Of a DNA stretch of 64,000 nt, positions 8,408 to 17,371 are shown one piece after another; within the stretch, counting starts at the first letter, position 1; each line of letters begins with the position of its first letter. The notes beneath the pieces are model-generated. The model was not told the DNA's origin, searched no databases, and saw nothing but the letters and a program-made list of their open reading frames with translations. Origin of the DNA: Pseudomonas mandelii (GTDB lineage: Bacteria; Pseudomonadota; Gammaproteobacteria; Pseudomonadales; Pseudomonadaceae); assembly GCF_024138395.1 (NCBI RefSeq), contig NZ_JAMYDU010000002.1, positions 124,001-188,000 of the forward strand, in the 5' to 3' direction. Made by a program: the position numbers and the translations under genes.

Positions 8408-9808
8408 CTACATCTGCGTCGCCATCCCCTCCACATCCATTGCCGCCTGGCGCAAGGCCTCGGAGCGGGTCGGGTGTGGATGACAGGTCAGGGCGATGTC
8501 TTCGGCCGAGGCGCTGAACTCCATGGCCACGCAATATTCGCCAATCATTTCACTGACGCTCGGGCCCACAAGGTGCACGCCGAGGACTTCGTCGGTGCGC
8601 TCATCGGCCAATACTTTGGCGAAGCCTTCGGTTTCGTGATTGATCTTCGCCCGGCTGTTGGCGGTGAAGGGAAATTTGCCGACCTTATAGGTGCGCCCTT
8701 CGGCCTTCAGCTGTTCTTCGGTCTTGCCGACGCTGGCCAGCTCCGGTTTGGTGTAGATCACGCTGGGGATCAGGTCGTAATTGACCTCGCCGGCCTTGCC
8801 AACGATTTGCTCGATGCACGCCATGGCTTCGTCTTCGGCCTTGTGAGCGAGCATCGGCCCTGACGTCACATCACCGATCACCCAGACGCCAGCGGCCTCG
8901 GTGCGGTGGCCCTTATTGGCGAGCATGCCGCGTTTGTCCGTGGCGAGACCGACGTTTTCCAGCCCCAGGCCTTGGGTATAAGGGCGTCGACCAATGGCCA
9001 CCAACACGTAATCGGCTTCAAGTAACTCGGCGGTGCCACCCGCGGCTGGTTCGACGCTGAGCTGAACACCGCTCGCCGACGTCGTGGCGCTGGTGACTTT
9101 CGAACTCAACTTGAAGCTGATGCCTTGCTTGCTCAATGAGCGCTGAAGGGTTTTGCCCGCCTCGCCATCCACACCGGGGCAGATCCGATCGAGAAATTCG
9201 ACCACCGTCACCTGAGCACCCAGGCGCCGCCATACCGAGCCCAGCTCCAGGCCGATCACCCCGGCACCGATCACCACCAGGTGCTTCGGTACTTCGTTCA
9301 GCGACAGGGCGCCCGTGGAGTCGAGAATGCGTTTGTTATCGATGTCCACGCCGGGCAGGGGAGTGGGTTCGGAACCGGTGGCGATAACGATGTCCTTGGC
9401 GCTCAGCTCGGTCTTGACGCCCTGGCTGTCGGTCACCGTGACTTTGCCCGGTCCGTCGATGTGGCCCCAGCCCCTGATCCAGTCGACTTTGTTTTTGCGA
9501 AACAGAAACTCGATGCCTTTGGTCAGCCCGGTAACGCTTTCATCCTTCTGTTTCATCATTTGAGCAAGGTTGAGGACGGGTTTGACCTCAATCCCCAGGT
9601 TGGCGAATTCCGCCCCCATGGCCGCGTCGTAAAGTTCGGAGGCATGCAGCAGCGCTTTGGACGGCATGCAGCCGACATTCAGACAGGTCCCGCCCAGAGT
9701 GGCGCGGCCTTCCACGCACGCCGCTTTCAGACCCAGCTGGCCGGCGCGGATCGCTGCGTTATAACCGCCGGGGCCTGCGCCCAGAATCACGACGTCATAG
9801 GTGCTCAT
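8408..9808 (-). CDS. lpdA: Dihydrolipoyl dehydrogenase (Lpd3-like)
   Basis: 466 residues, the normal length. It has the FAD dinucleotide motif (VVILGAGPGGYNAAI, residues 7-21), the redox-active disulfide GGTCLNVGCMPSK (~40-52), the NAD-binding GAGVIGLELGSVW (~180), and the C-terminal interface with the catalytic His-Glu pair HPHPTRSE. It reoxidises dihydrolipoamide in 2-oxoacid dehydrogenase or glycine cleavage complexes. No E1 or E2 gene is adjacent, so it resembles the stand-alone Lpd3 of Pseudomonas rather than the complex-linked LpdG or LpdV; that paralogue assignment is from family knowledge. It diverges from the SPFH operon with 202 bp between starts. Confidence 0.9.
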   Translation of the reverse strand: MSTYDVVILGAGPGGYNAAIRAGQLGLKAACVEGRATLGGTCLNVGCMPSKALLHASELYDAAMGAEFANLGIEVKPVLNLAQMMKQKDESVTGLTKGIEFLFRKNKVDWIRGWGHIDGPGKVTVTDSQGVKTELSAKDIVIATGSEPTPLPGVDIDNKRILDSTGALSLNEVPKHLVVIGAGVIGLELGSVWRRLGAQVTVVEFLDRICPGVDGEAGKTLQRSLSKQGISFKLSSKVTSATTSASGVQLSVEPAAGGTAELLEADYVLVAIGRRPYTQGLGLENVGLATDKRGMLANKGHRTEAAGVWVIGDVTSGPMLAHKAEDEAMACIEQIVGKAGEVNYDLIPSVIYTKPELASVGKTEEQLKAEGRTYKVGKFPFTANSRAKINHETEGFAKVLADERTDEVLGVHLVGPSVSEMIGEYCVAMEFSASAEDIALTCHPHPTRSEALRQAAMDVEGMATQM

Positions 9809-9861
9809 AGTGTTACTCCTGGTGAAAGGGACGGGATCGATAAAAGAAGCCTTCGATAAAA

Positions 9862-9875
9862 ATTACGAGCGTAAT
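9862..9875. promoter_or_regulatory. Palindrome in the lpd/SPFH divergent intergenic region
   Basis: ATTACGAGCGTAAT is a perfect palindrome with a two-base centre, 54 bp upstream of the lpd start. It is a candidate operator for lpd; the regulator is unknown. Confidence 0.35.
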
Positions 9876-9968
9876 ATGTGCGTTTCGCGCCATTTCGGTC
9901 AAGGCTTCAGCGTGGCGACAGGTTTTGCGCTTTTAGATAGAACGATTTAGCACGAAAATTTCACCACT

Positions 9969-9987
9969 TTCGTTATATCGTAACGAA
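9969..9987. promoter_or_regulatory. Candidate operator (Zur-like) of the SPFH/P-type ATPase operon
   Basis: TTCGTTATATCGTAACGAA has perfect 7-bp arms around a 5-bp centre and lies 23 bp before the first gene of the operon, where a repressor would block the promoter. Against the Zur-type core GTTATANTATAAC, seen in perfect form twice in this window, it matches 11 of the 12 defined bases except for CG in place of TA in the right half (10 of 12). Zur control is an inference. Confidence 0.45.
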
Positions 9988-10010
9988 TTGCGATGTGAGG
10001 CTGAGATGGT

Positions 10011-11975
10011 ATGCAGGTCGATCTCGATGGGGATGGGGCACAGATAGCAGGATTTCCGCGTTTTCAGCAGGCGGTCATTCAAGGACGTCGATTGCGGCAG
10101 TTGGCAATCGGTTTGGGGGCCTTGGCGGCAACAGGCTTGGTGCTGGCGTTTTTTGTCGGTCTGTTTGCGCCGCAGTCGCTTTGGCCGGCGTTGCTGGTCA
10201 ATCAGAGCGCTGGTTTGCTGGTGCTGGTTGCCGGCCTGCAATCGGCCTGGTGGGTAACTCGGTGGCGCGCACGGGCGATGAATCCGGATGTGCTGGTGCC
10301 GGTGGTTGTCGCTGAAGAAGTTCTTGTCGCCGAAGGCTGGTATGAGCGGTTGCTGGACCGGATCAGCCAACGTTGGTTGCGCTTGCTGGGGCAGATTGGT
10401 GCCCCGACGCTTTGGCTTGGCGGTTGGGCGTTATTGACGTTGTACAGCATCGAGCAAGTCTGGAATCTGACCTTGCCACCCGCTGCGTTGGGGTTGTCGG
10501 CCAGCGTCGGCGCTGCGCTGTCGTTGCTGCTGGCTTTCGGTTTGCTGGTGCTGGAACGGCAACTGGCGCAGGAAAACGTCGCCCAGTGGCCCGAAGCAGG
10601 ACCGTTGGCGCAGCTGACGCGGGTCGCGATTATTTGCCTGGTGCTCAGCGCACTGTGTTTGTTGTTCGGTAATGAAACGTCGGTCTGGCCGGTGCGTCTG
10701 GCGGTCCTGATCGGCTTGCTGCCGGGACTGGTCGCCGTCGAGTTACTGCTGCGCGCCGTGTTGTCACTGTTCAGTCCTCGCCGTGAACAGCTGGAACCAG
10801 CCTTGCTGGCGCGAAGCTTCGTCGCCGACATGCAGCGTTGGCCGCCGCAACCCTTGCTCGCATTGCAGCACGAATTGCACAACCGCTTCGGTATCGACCT
10901 GCGACAAATCTGGGCCTTCACCTACATGCGCCGGGCGTCCTTACCGGTGCTGGCGGTGGTGACAATCGTCGGTTGGTCGCTCACCGGCATTCACGAAATT
11001 CCGCTGCAAGGGCGCGGTATCTACGAGCGTTTCGGCAAACCAGTGGAAGTTTTCGGTCCCGGTTTGCACGCCGGTTTGCCATGGCCGCTGGGACGCGTAC
11101 TGAGCGTCGAGAACGGCGTGGTCCACGAGTTGGCCACCAGTGTGGGCGAAACATCGGCACCGGTCGCGGCCGAACCTGCCGAAGGACCGGCACCGGCAAT
11201 TGCCAATCGCTTGTGGGATGCCAGCCATGTGAACGACAAATCCCAGGTTATCGCCAGCAGCCGTGCCGACAAACAGAGCTTCCAGATCGTCAACATGGAT
11301 GTGCGCTTCGTCTATCGCATCGGCCTGAGCGATCAAGCGGCGCTGGCAGCAACGTACAACAGCGCTGACGTGCCGACGCTGATCCGCAGCACCGCCAGCC
11401 GGATTCTGGTTCACGATTTCGCCTCGCGAACTCTCGATGGTTTGCTCGGCGAGGACAGGGTAGGGCTCGCCCAAGAGATCGGTCGCGCCGTGCAGGCTGA
11501 CCTGCAAAAACTCGACAGCGGCGTGGAAATTCTCGCCACGGTGGTCGAGGCCATCCACCCGCCGGCGGGGGCGGCTAACGCCTATCACGGCGTGCAAGCT
11601 GCTCAGATTGGTGCTCAGGCGTTGATTTCCCGTGAGCGCGGTGCAGCGGCAGAGGCGACCAACCAGGCGCAATTGCAAGCCAGCATCGCTCACGATCAAG
11701 CCACAGCCAGTGCTCATGAAATCAACTCGACGGCTCAGGCCGCCGACCTGAAATTTGCCGCCGAGCGAAAGGCTTATTCCAGCGCCGGCCAGGCTTTTGT
11801 ACTGGAGCAATACCTCAGTCAACTGACTCAAGGTTTGGCCAACGCCAAGCTGCTGGTTCTCGATCATCGTCTGGGCGGCAGCAGTAATGCACCGACCATC
11901 GACCTACGTACATTCACGCTGCCGGCTGACCCCGCGCCGCCGCGTAATACCGCTCAGCCAGGAGCCGTTCATTGA
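10011..11975 (+). CDS. Polytopic SPFH/band-7 (HflK-like) membrane protein
   Basis: 654 residues, much longer than the ~400 of HflK. The N-terminal ~310 residues hold six hydrophobic segments (about 31-52, 57-82, 131-150, 160-181, 202-220, 228-254). A seventh (311-326) leads straight into an SPFH domain that begins IPLQGRGIYERFGKPVEVF near 330 and shows HflK-like GLHAGLPWPLGRV. A long Ala/Gln/Glu-rich coiled-coil region follows (about 530-620). SPFH proteins build ring- or cage-like membrane microdomains and regulate proteases such as FtsH. The polytopic extension is unusual for HflK. It is first in an operon whose four genes overlap by four bases each and end with a metal ATPase. Exact function unknown. 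Confidence 0.75.
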   Translation: MQVDLDGDGAQIAGFPRFQQAVIQGRRLRQLAIGLGALAATGLVLAFFVGLFAPQSLWPALLVNQSAGLLVLVAGLQSAWWVTRWRARAMNPDVLVPVVVAEEVLVAEGWYERLLDRISQRWLRLLGQIGAPTLWLGGWALLTLYSIEQVWNLTLPPAALGLSASVGAALSLLLAFGLLVLERQLAQENVAQWPEAGPLAQLTRVAIICLVLSALCLLFGNETSVWPVRLAVLIGLLPGLVAVELLLRAVLSLFSPRREQLEPALLARSFVADMQRWPPQPLLALQHELHNRFGIDLRQIWAFTYMRRASLPVLAVVTIVGWSLTGIHEIPLQGRGIYERFGKPVEVFGPGLHAGLPWPLGRVLSVENGVVHELATSVGETSAPVAAEPAEGPAPAIANRLWDASHVNDKSQVIASSRADKQSFQIVNMDVRFVYRIGLSDQAALAATYNSADVPTLIRSTASRILVHDFASRTLDGLLGEDRVGLAQEIGRAVQADLQKLDSGVEILATVVEAIHPPAGAANAYHGVQAAQIGAQALISRERGAAAEATNQAQLQASIAHDQATASAHEINSTAQAADLKFAAERKAYSSAGQAFVLEQYLSQLTQGLANAKLLVLDHRLGGSSNAPTIDLRTFTLPADPAPPRNTAQPGAVH

Positions 11976-13021
11976 ACCAGCCGACGCCTACACACAATCG
12001 CGATCACGATGACCACACCGGCCACGATCATGGCCATGGCGGGCATCACCACGGTCATCACCATCATCACCACGGCGATTCACACGAAGCTGGCCCTTTC
12101 CCGTGGCGACGAATGGGGTGGGCGGCGCTGCTGGTGGCGTTTGCCATTGCGGCGGCGAGCCTGGTGCAAGTGCGTTCGGGAGAGGCCACGGTCATCACGC
12201 GCTTCGGTAATCCATCCCGGGTGTTGCTGGAACCCGGTCTTGGCTGGCGCTGGCCGGCGCCATTCGAGGCGGCGATTCCGGTGGACCTGCGGCTGCGCAC
12301 CACCTCCAGCGGTTTGCAGGATGTGGGCACGCGCGATGGTCTACGCATCATCGTGCAAGCCTACGTGGCCTGGCAGGTGCAGGGTGATCCGGATAACGTG
12401 CAACGCTTTATGCGTGCCGTACAGAACCAGCCGGACGAAGCCGCGCGGCAGATCCGCACTTTTGTCGGCTCAGCGCTGGAAACCACCGCCAGCAGTTTCG
12501 ATCTGGCCAACTTGGTGAACACCGATGCCAACCAGGTGCGCATCGCCGATTTTGAAGCGCAGTTGCGTCAGCAGATCGATCAACAGTTGCTCACCACCTA
12601 TGGCGTGCGAGTGCTGCAAGTCGGTATCGAGCGTTTGACCCTGCCGTCGGTGACGCTCACCGCGACTGTCGATCGTATGCGCGCCGAGCGTGAAACAATT
12701 GCCACTGAACGCACCGCCATCGGCAAGCGTGAAGCCGCGCAAATTCGCTCCGCGGCCGAGCGTGATGCGCGAATCGTGCAAGCCGATGCGACAGTGAAAG
12801 CCGCGGACATCGAAGCCCAATCCCGTGTCGAAGCCGCGCAGATTTACGGTCGTGCCTACGCCGGTTCGCCGCAGCTCTACAATTTGCTGCGTTCTCTCGA
12901 CACCTTGGGCACCATCGTCACGCCGGGCACCAAATTGATTTTGCGCACCGATGCCGCACCATTCCGGGTGTTGGTTGACGGCCCGCCGACGCTCGATAAC
13001 AAGTCCGGGTCGCAGCCATGA
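11972..13021 (+). CDS. SPFH/band-7 (HflC-like) protein with a histidine-rich N-terminal tail
   Basis: 349 residues. It uses a TTG start (11972) that overlaps the previous stop as TTGA, with CAGGAG upstream; no ATG fits. The first 40 residues contain 16 histidines, including runs of three and six, followed by PWRR, one transmembrane helix (48-66) and an SPFH domain (from ~68: EATVITRFGNPSRVL). A helical stretch of Glu/Ala/Arg repeats follows (~225-285). The positive residues before the helix put the His tail in the cytoplasm. Such tails bind zinc, nickel or copper, so this protein may pass metal to the downstream ATPase, which lacks a soluble metal-binding domain. That link is inference. Confidence 0.78.
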   Translation: MNQPTPTHNRDHDDHTGHDHGHGGHHHGHHHHHHGDSHEAGPFPWRRMGWAALLVAFAIAAASLVQVRSGEATVITRFGNPSRVLLEPGLGWRWPAPFEAAIPVDLRLRTTSSGLQDVGTRDGLRIIVQAYVAWQVQGDPDNVQRFMRAVQNQPDEAARQIRTFVGSALETTASSFDLANLVNTDANQVRIADFEAQLRQQIDQQLLTTYGVRVLQVGIERLTLPSVTLTATVDRMRAERETIATERTAIGKREAAQIRSAAERDARIVQADATVKAADIEAQSRVEAAQIYGRAYAGSPQLYNLLRSLDTLGTIVTPGTKLILRTDAAPFRVLVDGPPTLDNKSGSQP

Positions 13022-14076
13022 GTTTAGTTCCACGTGGAACACATGAGTTGAGCAGCCCCTGGATTCAGGCCGGGCGCTTGGCTTTTTTAGCGCTGTACGC
13101 CGTGACTGTGTTGGCTGCTTTGGCGTGGGCATTCTCCAATGTGCGACAGATCGACCCGCAAAGTCGTGCCGTCGTGCTGCACTTCGGCGCACTGGATCGC
13201 ATTCAAAATGCCGGTTTGCTGTTGGCATGGCCGCGCCCGTTCGAGCAGGTAATCTTGTTGCCGGCGGCGGATCGGGTGATCGAACGGCGGGTGGAAAATC
13301 TGCTGCGCACGGATGCTGCATTGCAAGCCGATCGAGTGGCCAGTTTCGCCACGCCGATCAGCGATGCGCTCGCCGGCTCCGGCTATTTGTTGACCGGTGA
13401 TGCGGGCGTCGTGCAACTGGATGTGCGGGTGTTCTACAAAGTGACCGAGCCCTATGCCTTCGTTCTACAGGCTGAACATGTGCTGCCGGCACTGGATCGG
13501 CTGGTGACCCGCAGTGCCGTGGCGCTCACTGCTGCGCGAGATCTGGACACCATTCTGGTGGCTCGACCGGAACTGATCGGCGCCGACAATCAGGCCGCTG
13601 AGCGCCGCGAACGTCTACGTGGCGATCTGGTGCGGGGCATCAATCAACGCTTGGCCGAACTGACGGCGACCGGGCAGGGGATGGGCATTGAAGTGGCGCG
13701 AGTCGATGTGCAATCGAGTTTGCCCGGCCCGGCGGTGAATGCGTTCAACGCAGTATTAACCGCCAGCCAGCAGGCCGACAAAGCCGTGGCCAACGCGCGC
13801 ACTGAAGCCGAGAAGCTGACTCAGTCCGCCAACGAACAAGCCGACCGCACGCTGCAAGTGGCTCACGCCCAAGCCAGCGAACGCCTGGCCAAAGCTTCTG
13901 CCGACACTGCCACGGTGCTGGGTTTGGCCAAGGCGCAACAGCAGGGCACCGACCCGCAAATGCTGCTGCGTATTTACCGTGAGCGCATGCCGAAAATTCT
14001 CGGGCAAGCCGGCTCGGTGACCACGGTTGATCCGAAAGACGATTCCCGCCTGATCATTCAGGGAGCTGCGCAATGA
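13018..14076 (+). CDS. SPFH/band-7 (HflK-like) single-span membrane protein
   Basis: 352 residues: a short N-terminus, one membrane helix (19-41), then an SPFH domain starting RQIDPQSRAVVLHFGALDRI, with GLLLAWPRPFEQV matching the HflK pattern. A coiled-coil follows (SQQADKAVANARTEAEKLTQSANEQA, about 245-310). The start overlaps the previous stop (ATGA). Codons 4-8 (VPRGT) are written by a perfect GTTCCACGTGGAAC palindrome, a candidate parS site. With the two preceding SPFH genes it likely forms a hetero-oligomeric membrane ring. The genuine hflK-hflC pair of Pseudomonas sits elsewhere, beside hflX, so this is an additional set. Confidence 0.77.
   Translation: MSLVPRGTHELSSPWIQAGRLAFLALYAVTVLAALAWAFSNVRQIDPQSRAVVLHFGALDRIQNAGLLLAWPRPFEQVILLPAADRVIERRVENLLRTDAALQADRVASFATPISDALAGSGYLLTGDAGVVQLDVRVFYKVTEPYAFVLQAEHVLPALDRLVTRSAVALTAARDLDTILVARPELIGADNQAAERRERLRGDLVRGINQRLAELTATGQGMGIEVARVDVQSSLPGPAVNAFNAVLTASQQADKAVANARTEAEKLTQSANEQADRTLQVAHAQASERLAKASADTATVLGLAKAQQQGTDPQMLLRIYRERMPKILGQAGSVTTVDPKDDSRLIIQGAAQ
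13027..13040. other. Candidate parS (ParB-binding) site 1
   Basis: GTTCCACGTGGAAC is a perfect 14-bp palindrome. With flanks (AGTTCCACGTGGAACA) it matches 15 of 16 bases of the parS consensus TGTTCCACGTGGAACA known from Pseudomonas. It lies in the first codons of the third SPFH gene. A second identical copy is at 25293. Confidence 0.8.
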
Positions 14077-15983
14077 CTGTCCAAACCGCCGCCGCGCCGA
14101 GCCTGTTGTCCTCGGCTGAACAACGTAGCGCCGCGCGTCAGTTGACCCTGGCCATGCTTGCATTGGGCTTGCTTGCGCTCGGCTTGATCTGGCGCTGGTT
14201 GTCGCCGGAGCAAATCGGTGTCAGCCAATTGCTGCTGGGGTTCGCATCGTTGCTGGTGGCCGTGCCGGTCATGCGTTCGGCGTGGTACAGCCTGCGTTAT
14301 CCGAGCCTGCACGGGATCACCGATCAGTTGATTGCCCTGGCCATGCTCGGCGCTTGGGCCACGGGCGATCTGCTCACCGCGGCGTTGCTGCCGATCATCA
14401 TGATCTTCGGTCACGTGCTGGAAGAGCGCAGCGTGATCGGTTCCCAGGAAGCGATTCATGCGCTCGGCAAACTGACTCGCAGCCATGCGCGCAAGATTCA
14501 GGCTGACGGTTCCGTCGTTGAAGTCGACAACGGAACACTCAAGGCCGGTGACCTCGTGGAGGTGCGTGCCGGTGATCGAGTGCCGGCGGATGGCATAGTG
14601 CTGTCCGGTCAGGCGAGTCTCGACACCGCCTCGATTACCGGTGAGTCGGTGCCAATAGAAGCTGGCGTGGGCATGCTGGTGTTCGGCGGGGCGATCAATC
14701 TTGATGGCCTGCTGCGCATTGAAGTGACCCGCACCGGTAACGAATCGACCCTGGGTAAAGTCATTGCACTGATGCAAAGCGCCGAACGTTCCAAGCCGCC
14801 GATCACGCGTTTGCTCGAACGCTACGCCGGCAGCTACATGGTGCTGGTGTTGTTGCTGGCCTCCGTGACCTGGTTCGTGACCAACGATGCTCAAGCGATG
14901 CTCGCGGTGTTGGTCGCGGCTTGCCCTTGCGCACTGGTGTTGTCAGCACCGGCCACGGCGATTGCCGGGGTGGCGGTGGCGGCTCGGCACGGGATTCTGA
15001 TTCGCAGCTCGGCGTTCCTTGAAGAGTTGGCTGACCTGACGTCGTTGGTGGTCGACAAGACTGGAACCCTGACGTTCGGCACCTTGCGCCTGCAATCCAT
15101 CGACAGTCCGCTGGAAGATCGCAGCCACTTACTGAAACTCGCCGCCAGCCTCGGTTCCGCCAGCAGCCACCCGGTCAGCCGCGCCTTGGCCGGGTTGGTC
15201 ACTCAGGAACACTTTCTGCTGCTCTCTGACATTCACGAGCGTCAGGGGCTGGGTGTTGTGGCGATGACCGAGCAGGGCGAGGCGGCTCTCGGTCGTCCGG
15301 AGCTGTTCGCGCAATTGGGCATCGACACTTCAGCTGTTCCCGAACACGACGGCCCGATTGCCGGGCTGGCACTCAATGGTGAATTTCTTGCCTGGCTGTT
15401 GCTCGCCGACAGTGTCAAACCCGAGGCGCGGTTTGCCCTGAGTGAGTTGCGTGAATTGGGTTTGGGTCGTCAGCTGTTGCTCACCGGGGACCGGCAAAGC
15501 GTTGCACACACGCTGGCCCTGGATGTGGGCATCAGCGATGTCGAGGCCCAGGCCTTGCCCGAGGACAAACTCAATCGTGTACTGAAAGAAATCGGCAGCG
15601 GATTCCGGCCGATGGTGGTGGGAGACGGCATCAACGATTCCCTGGCGCTCAAGGCCGGTGTAGTCGGCGTGGCGATGGGCGCGGGCGGCGCGGACATCGC
15701 GTTGGCTTCGGCCGATATCGTGCTGATCGGCAGCGACCTGCGCCGGCTCGGAACCTGCGTGCGCTTGAGTCGCCAATGCCGCCAGACCTTGCAGGTCAAC
15801 GTGATTATCGGTTTAGGCTGGACCCTGGCCATCGTCGCGTTTGCCGCATTCGGCTGGCTCGGCGCGGCGGGAGCGATGATTGCCGCGCTGTTGCACAACT
15901 TGAGCACGTTATTGGTGTTGGGTAATGCCGGGCGTTTGCTACGCTTTCAGGAACCCCTACTCAAGCTTAAGGATGAGGTGTGA
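14073..15983 (+). CDS. P1B-type heavy-metal translocating ATPase without HMA domain
   Basis: 636 residues. Marks of P1B ATPases are the membrane CPC motif (Cys284-Pro-Cys286), actuator TGES (189-192), phosphorylation site DKTGT (328-332), the SHP motif of the nucleotide domain, and GDGINDS in the hinge. Membrane helices precede and follow these as in the family. There is no N-terminal heavy-metal-associated domain or CxxC motif; the first helix starts near residue 22. The last helices carry ALLHNLST, closest to Zn/Cd-type pumps. It probably exports Zn, Cd or a related ion, or less likely supplies an envelope enzyme. Coupling to three SPFH genes (ATGA overlaps) is the remarkable point: the His-rich SPFH tail may replace the missing metal-binding domain. 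Confidence 0.85.
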   Translation: MTVQTAAAPSLLSSAEQRSAARQLTLAMLALGLLALGLIWRWLSPEQIGVSQLLLGFASLLVAVPVMRSAWYSLRYPSLHGITDQLIALAMLGAWATGDLLTAALLPIIMIFGHVLEERSVIGSQEAIHALGKLTRSHARKIQADGSVVEVDNGTLKAGDLVEVRAGDRVPADGIVLSGQASLDTASITGESVPIEAGVGMLVFGGAINLDGLLRIEVTRTGNESTLGKVIALMQSAERSKPPITRLLERYAGSYMVLVLLLASVTWFVTNDAQAMLAVLVAACPCALVLSAPATAIAGVAVAARHGILIRSSAFLEELADLTSLVVDKTGTLTFGTLRLQSIDSPLEDRSHLLKLAASLGSASSHPVSRALAGLVTQEHFLLLSDIHERQGLGVVAMTEQGEAALGRPELFAQLGIDTSAVPEHDGPIAGLALNGEFLAWLLLADSVKPEARFALSELRELGLGRQLLLTGDRQSVAHTLALDVGISDVEAQALPEDKLNRVLKEIGSGFRPMVVGDGINDSLALKAGVVGVAMGAGGADIALASADIVLIGSDLRRLGTCVRLSRQCRQTLQVNVIIGLGWTLAIVAFAAFGWLGAAGAMIAALLHNLSTLLVLGNAGRLLRFQEPLLKLKDEV

Positions 15984-16183
15984 GCGTCTACAACTTTTTC
16001 AGAACTGTGTGCCGGATTTGTAGTCATCTAGGGTAAGGCGATCATTTTCACCGGTCGCACGCTTGGCTGGCTTCACTGTTGGAAGCAATACCGGGAATAG
16101 AAAAAGGCTATTAATTCGATAGCCTGCTATTTTTCAAGGATGGTCTACCCTCAGATTTGTCGTCTGAAAAAGGGGGGCTTTTC

Positions 16184-17371
16184 ATGCTCGCGCAACTTCC
16201 ACCGGCCTTACAGAATCTGCAATTGCCGCTTCGCTTGCGACTCTGGGATGGCCATGAGTTCAATCTGGGGCCGACGCCCAGCGTCACCATTGTGGTCAAG
16301 GACCCCCACATGGTTACCCAGTTCACCCATCCCAGCCTCGACGCGTTGGGGGCGGCGTTTGTCGAAGGCAAGCTGGAACTGGAAGGCTCTATCAGCGACG
16401 TGATACGAGTCTGCGATGAATGGAGTCAGGCGCTGATCGACGAAGACGAAGATGCGCAACCGGTGCGCACGGTTCATGACAAAGAAACCGATGCCAAAGC
16501 TATCTCCTACCACTACGACCTTTCCAACGCGTTTTACCAACTGTGGCTCGACAGCGACATGGCGTATTCCTGCGCCTATTTCGAGACCGGCAGTGAAACC
16601 CTCGAGCAAGCCCAACAAGCCAAGTTTCGCCACCTGTGCCGCAAGCTGCGGTTGCAGCCAGGCGAATATCTCCTGGATGTCGGTTGCGGCTGGGGCGGGT
16701 TGGCGCGGTATGCGGCTCGGGAGTTTGGCGCGAAAGTGTTCGGGATAACGCTGAGTAAAGAGCAATTGGCACTGGCCCGCGAACGGGTGAAAGCCGAAGG
16801 CCTGGAGGATCAGATCGAACTGCAACTGCTTGATTACCGCGATCTGCCGCAGGATGGTCGCTTCGACAAGGTGGTCAGCGTGGGCATGTTCGAACACGTC
16901 GGCCACGCCAATCTGGCCGAGTACTGCAAAATCTTGTTCGATGCGGTGAAAGAGGGCGGTCTGGTGATGAACCACGGGATCACCGCCAGGCACACCGACG
17001 GTCGCCCGGTTGGGCGCGGCGCCGGTGAATTCATCGAGAAGTATGTGTTCCCCAACGGCGAGCTGCCGCATTTGGCGATGATCTCGGCCGAGATCAGCGA
17101 AGCGGGGCTGGAGATCGTCGATGTCGAGAGTCTGCGCCTGCATTACGCGCGAACCCTGGACCACTGGAGCGAACGCCTGGAAGACAATCTGGAGGCTGCG
17201 GGCAAACTTGTGCCAGAACAGACTCTACGCATCTGGCGGTTGTACCTGGCGGGATGCGCTTATGCCTTCGCCAGAGGCTGGATCAACCTGCATCAAATCC
17301 TCGCGGTGAAAGCCCATCCCGATGGCAGCCATGAACTGCCCTGGACCCGCGACGACATTTACAACCCTTAA
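16184..17371 (+). CDS. cfa: Cyclopropane-fatty-acyl-phospholipid synthase
   Basis: 395 residues. The ATG at 16184 is chosen for its AGGGGGG site six bases upstream; a TTG 27 bases earlier is in frame. The SAM-binding motif is [12 protein letters not shown] (~165-176), with [12 protein letters not shown] and [14 protein letters not shown], all typical of Cfa. An N-terminal lipid-binding domain occupies ~1-100. The enzyme adds a methylene bridge across cis double bonds of membrane phospholipids, a stationary-phase and stress adaptation. It ends four bases into the oppositely oriented cardiolipin synthase gene, and the two form a phospholipid pair. In Pseudomonas cfa is known to be RpoS dependent; I could not fix a promoter with certainty. 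Confidence 0.92.
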   Translation: MLAQLPPALQNLQLPLRLRLWDGHEFNLGPTPSVTIVVKDPHMVTQFTHPSLDALGAAFVEGKLELEGSISDVIRVCDEWSQALIDEDEDAQPVRTVHDKETDAKAISYHYDLSNAFYQLWLDSDMAYSCAYFETGSETLEQAQQAKFRHLCRKLRLQPGEYLLDVGCGWGGLARYAAREFGAKVFGITLSKEQLALARERVKAEGLEDQIELQLLDYRDLPQDGRFDKVVSVGMFEHVGHANLAEYCKILFDAVKEGGLVMNHGITARHTDGRPVGRGAGEFIEKYVFPNGELPHLAMISAEISEAGLEIVDVESLRLHYARTLDHWSERLEDNLEAAGKLVPEQTLRIWRLYLAGCAYAFARGWINLHQILAVKAHPDGSHELPWTRDDIYNP

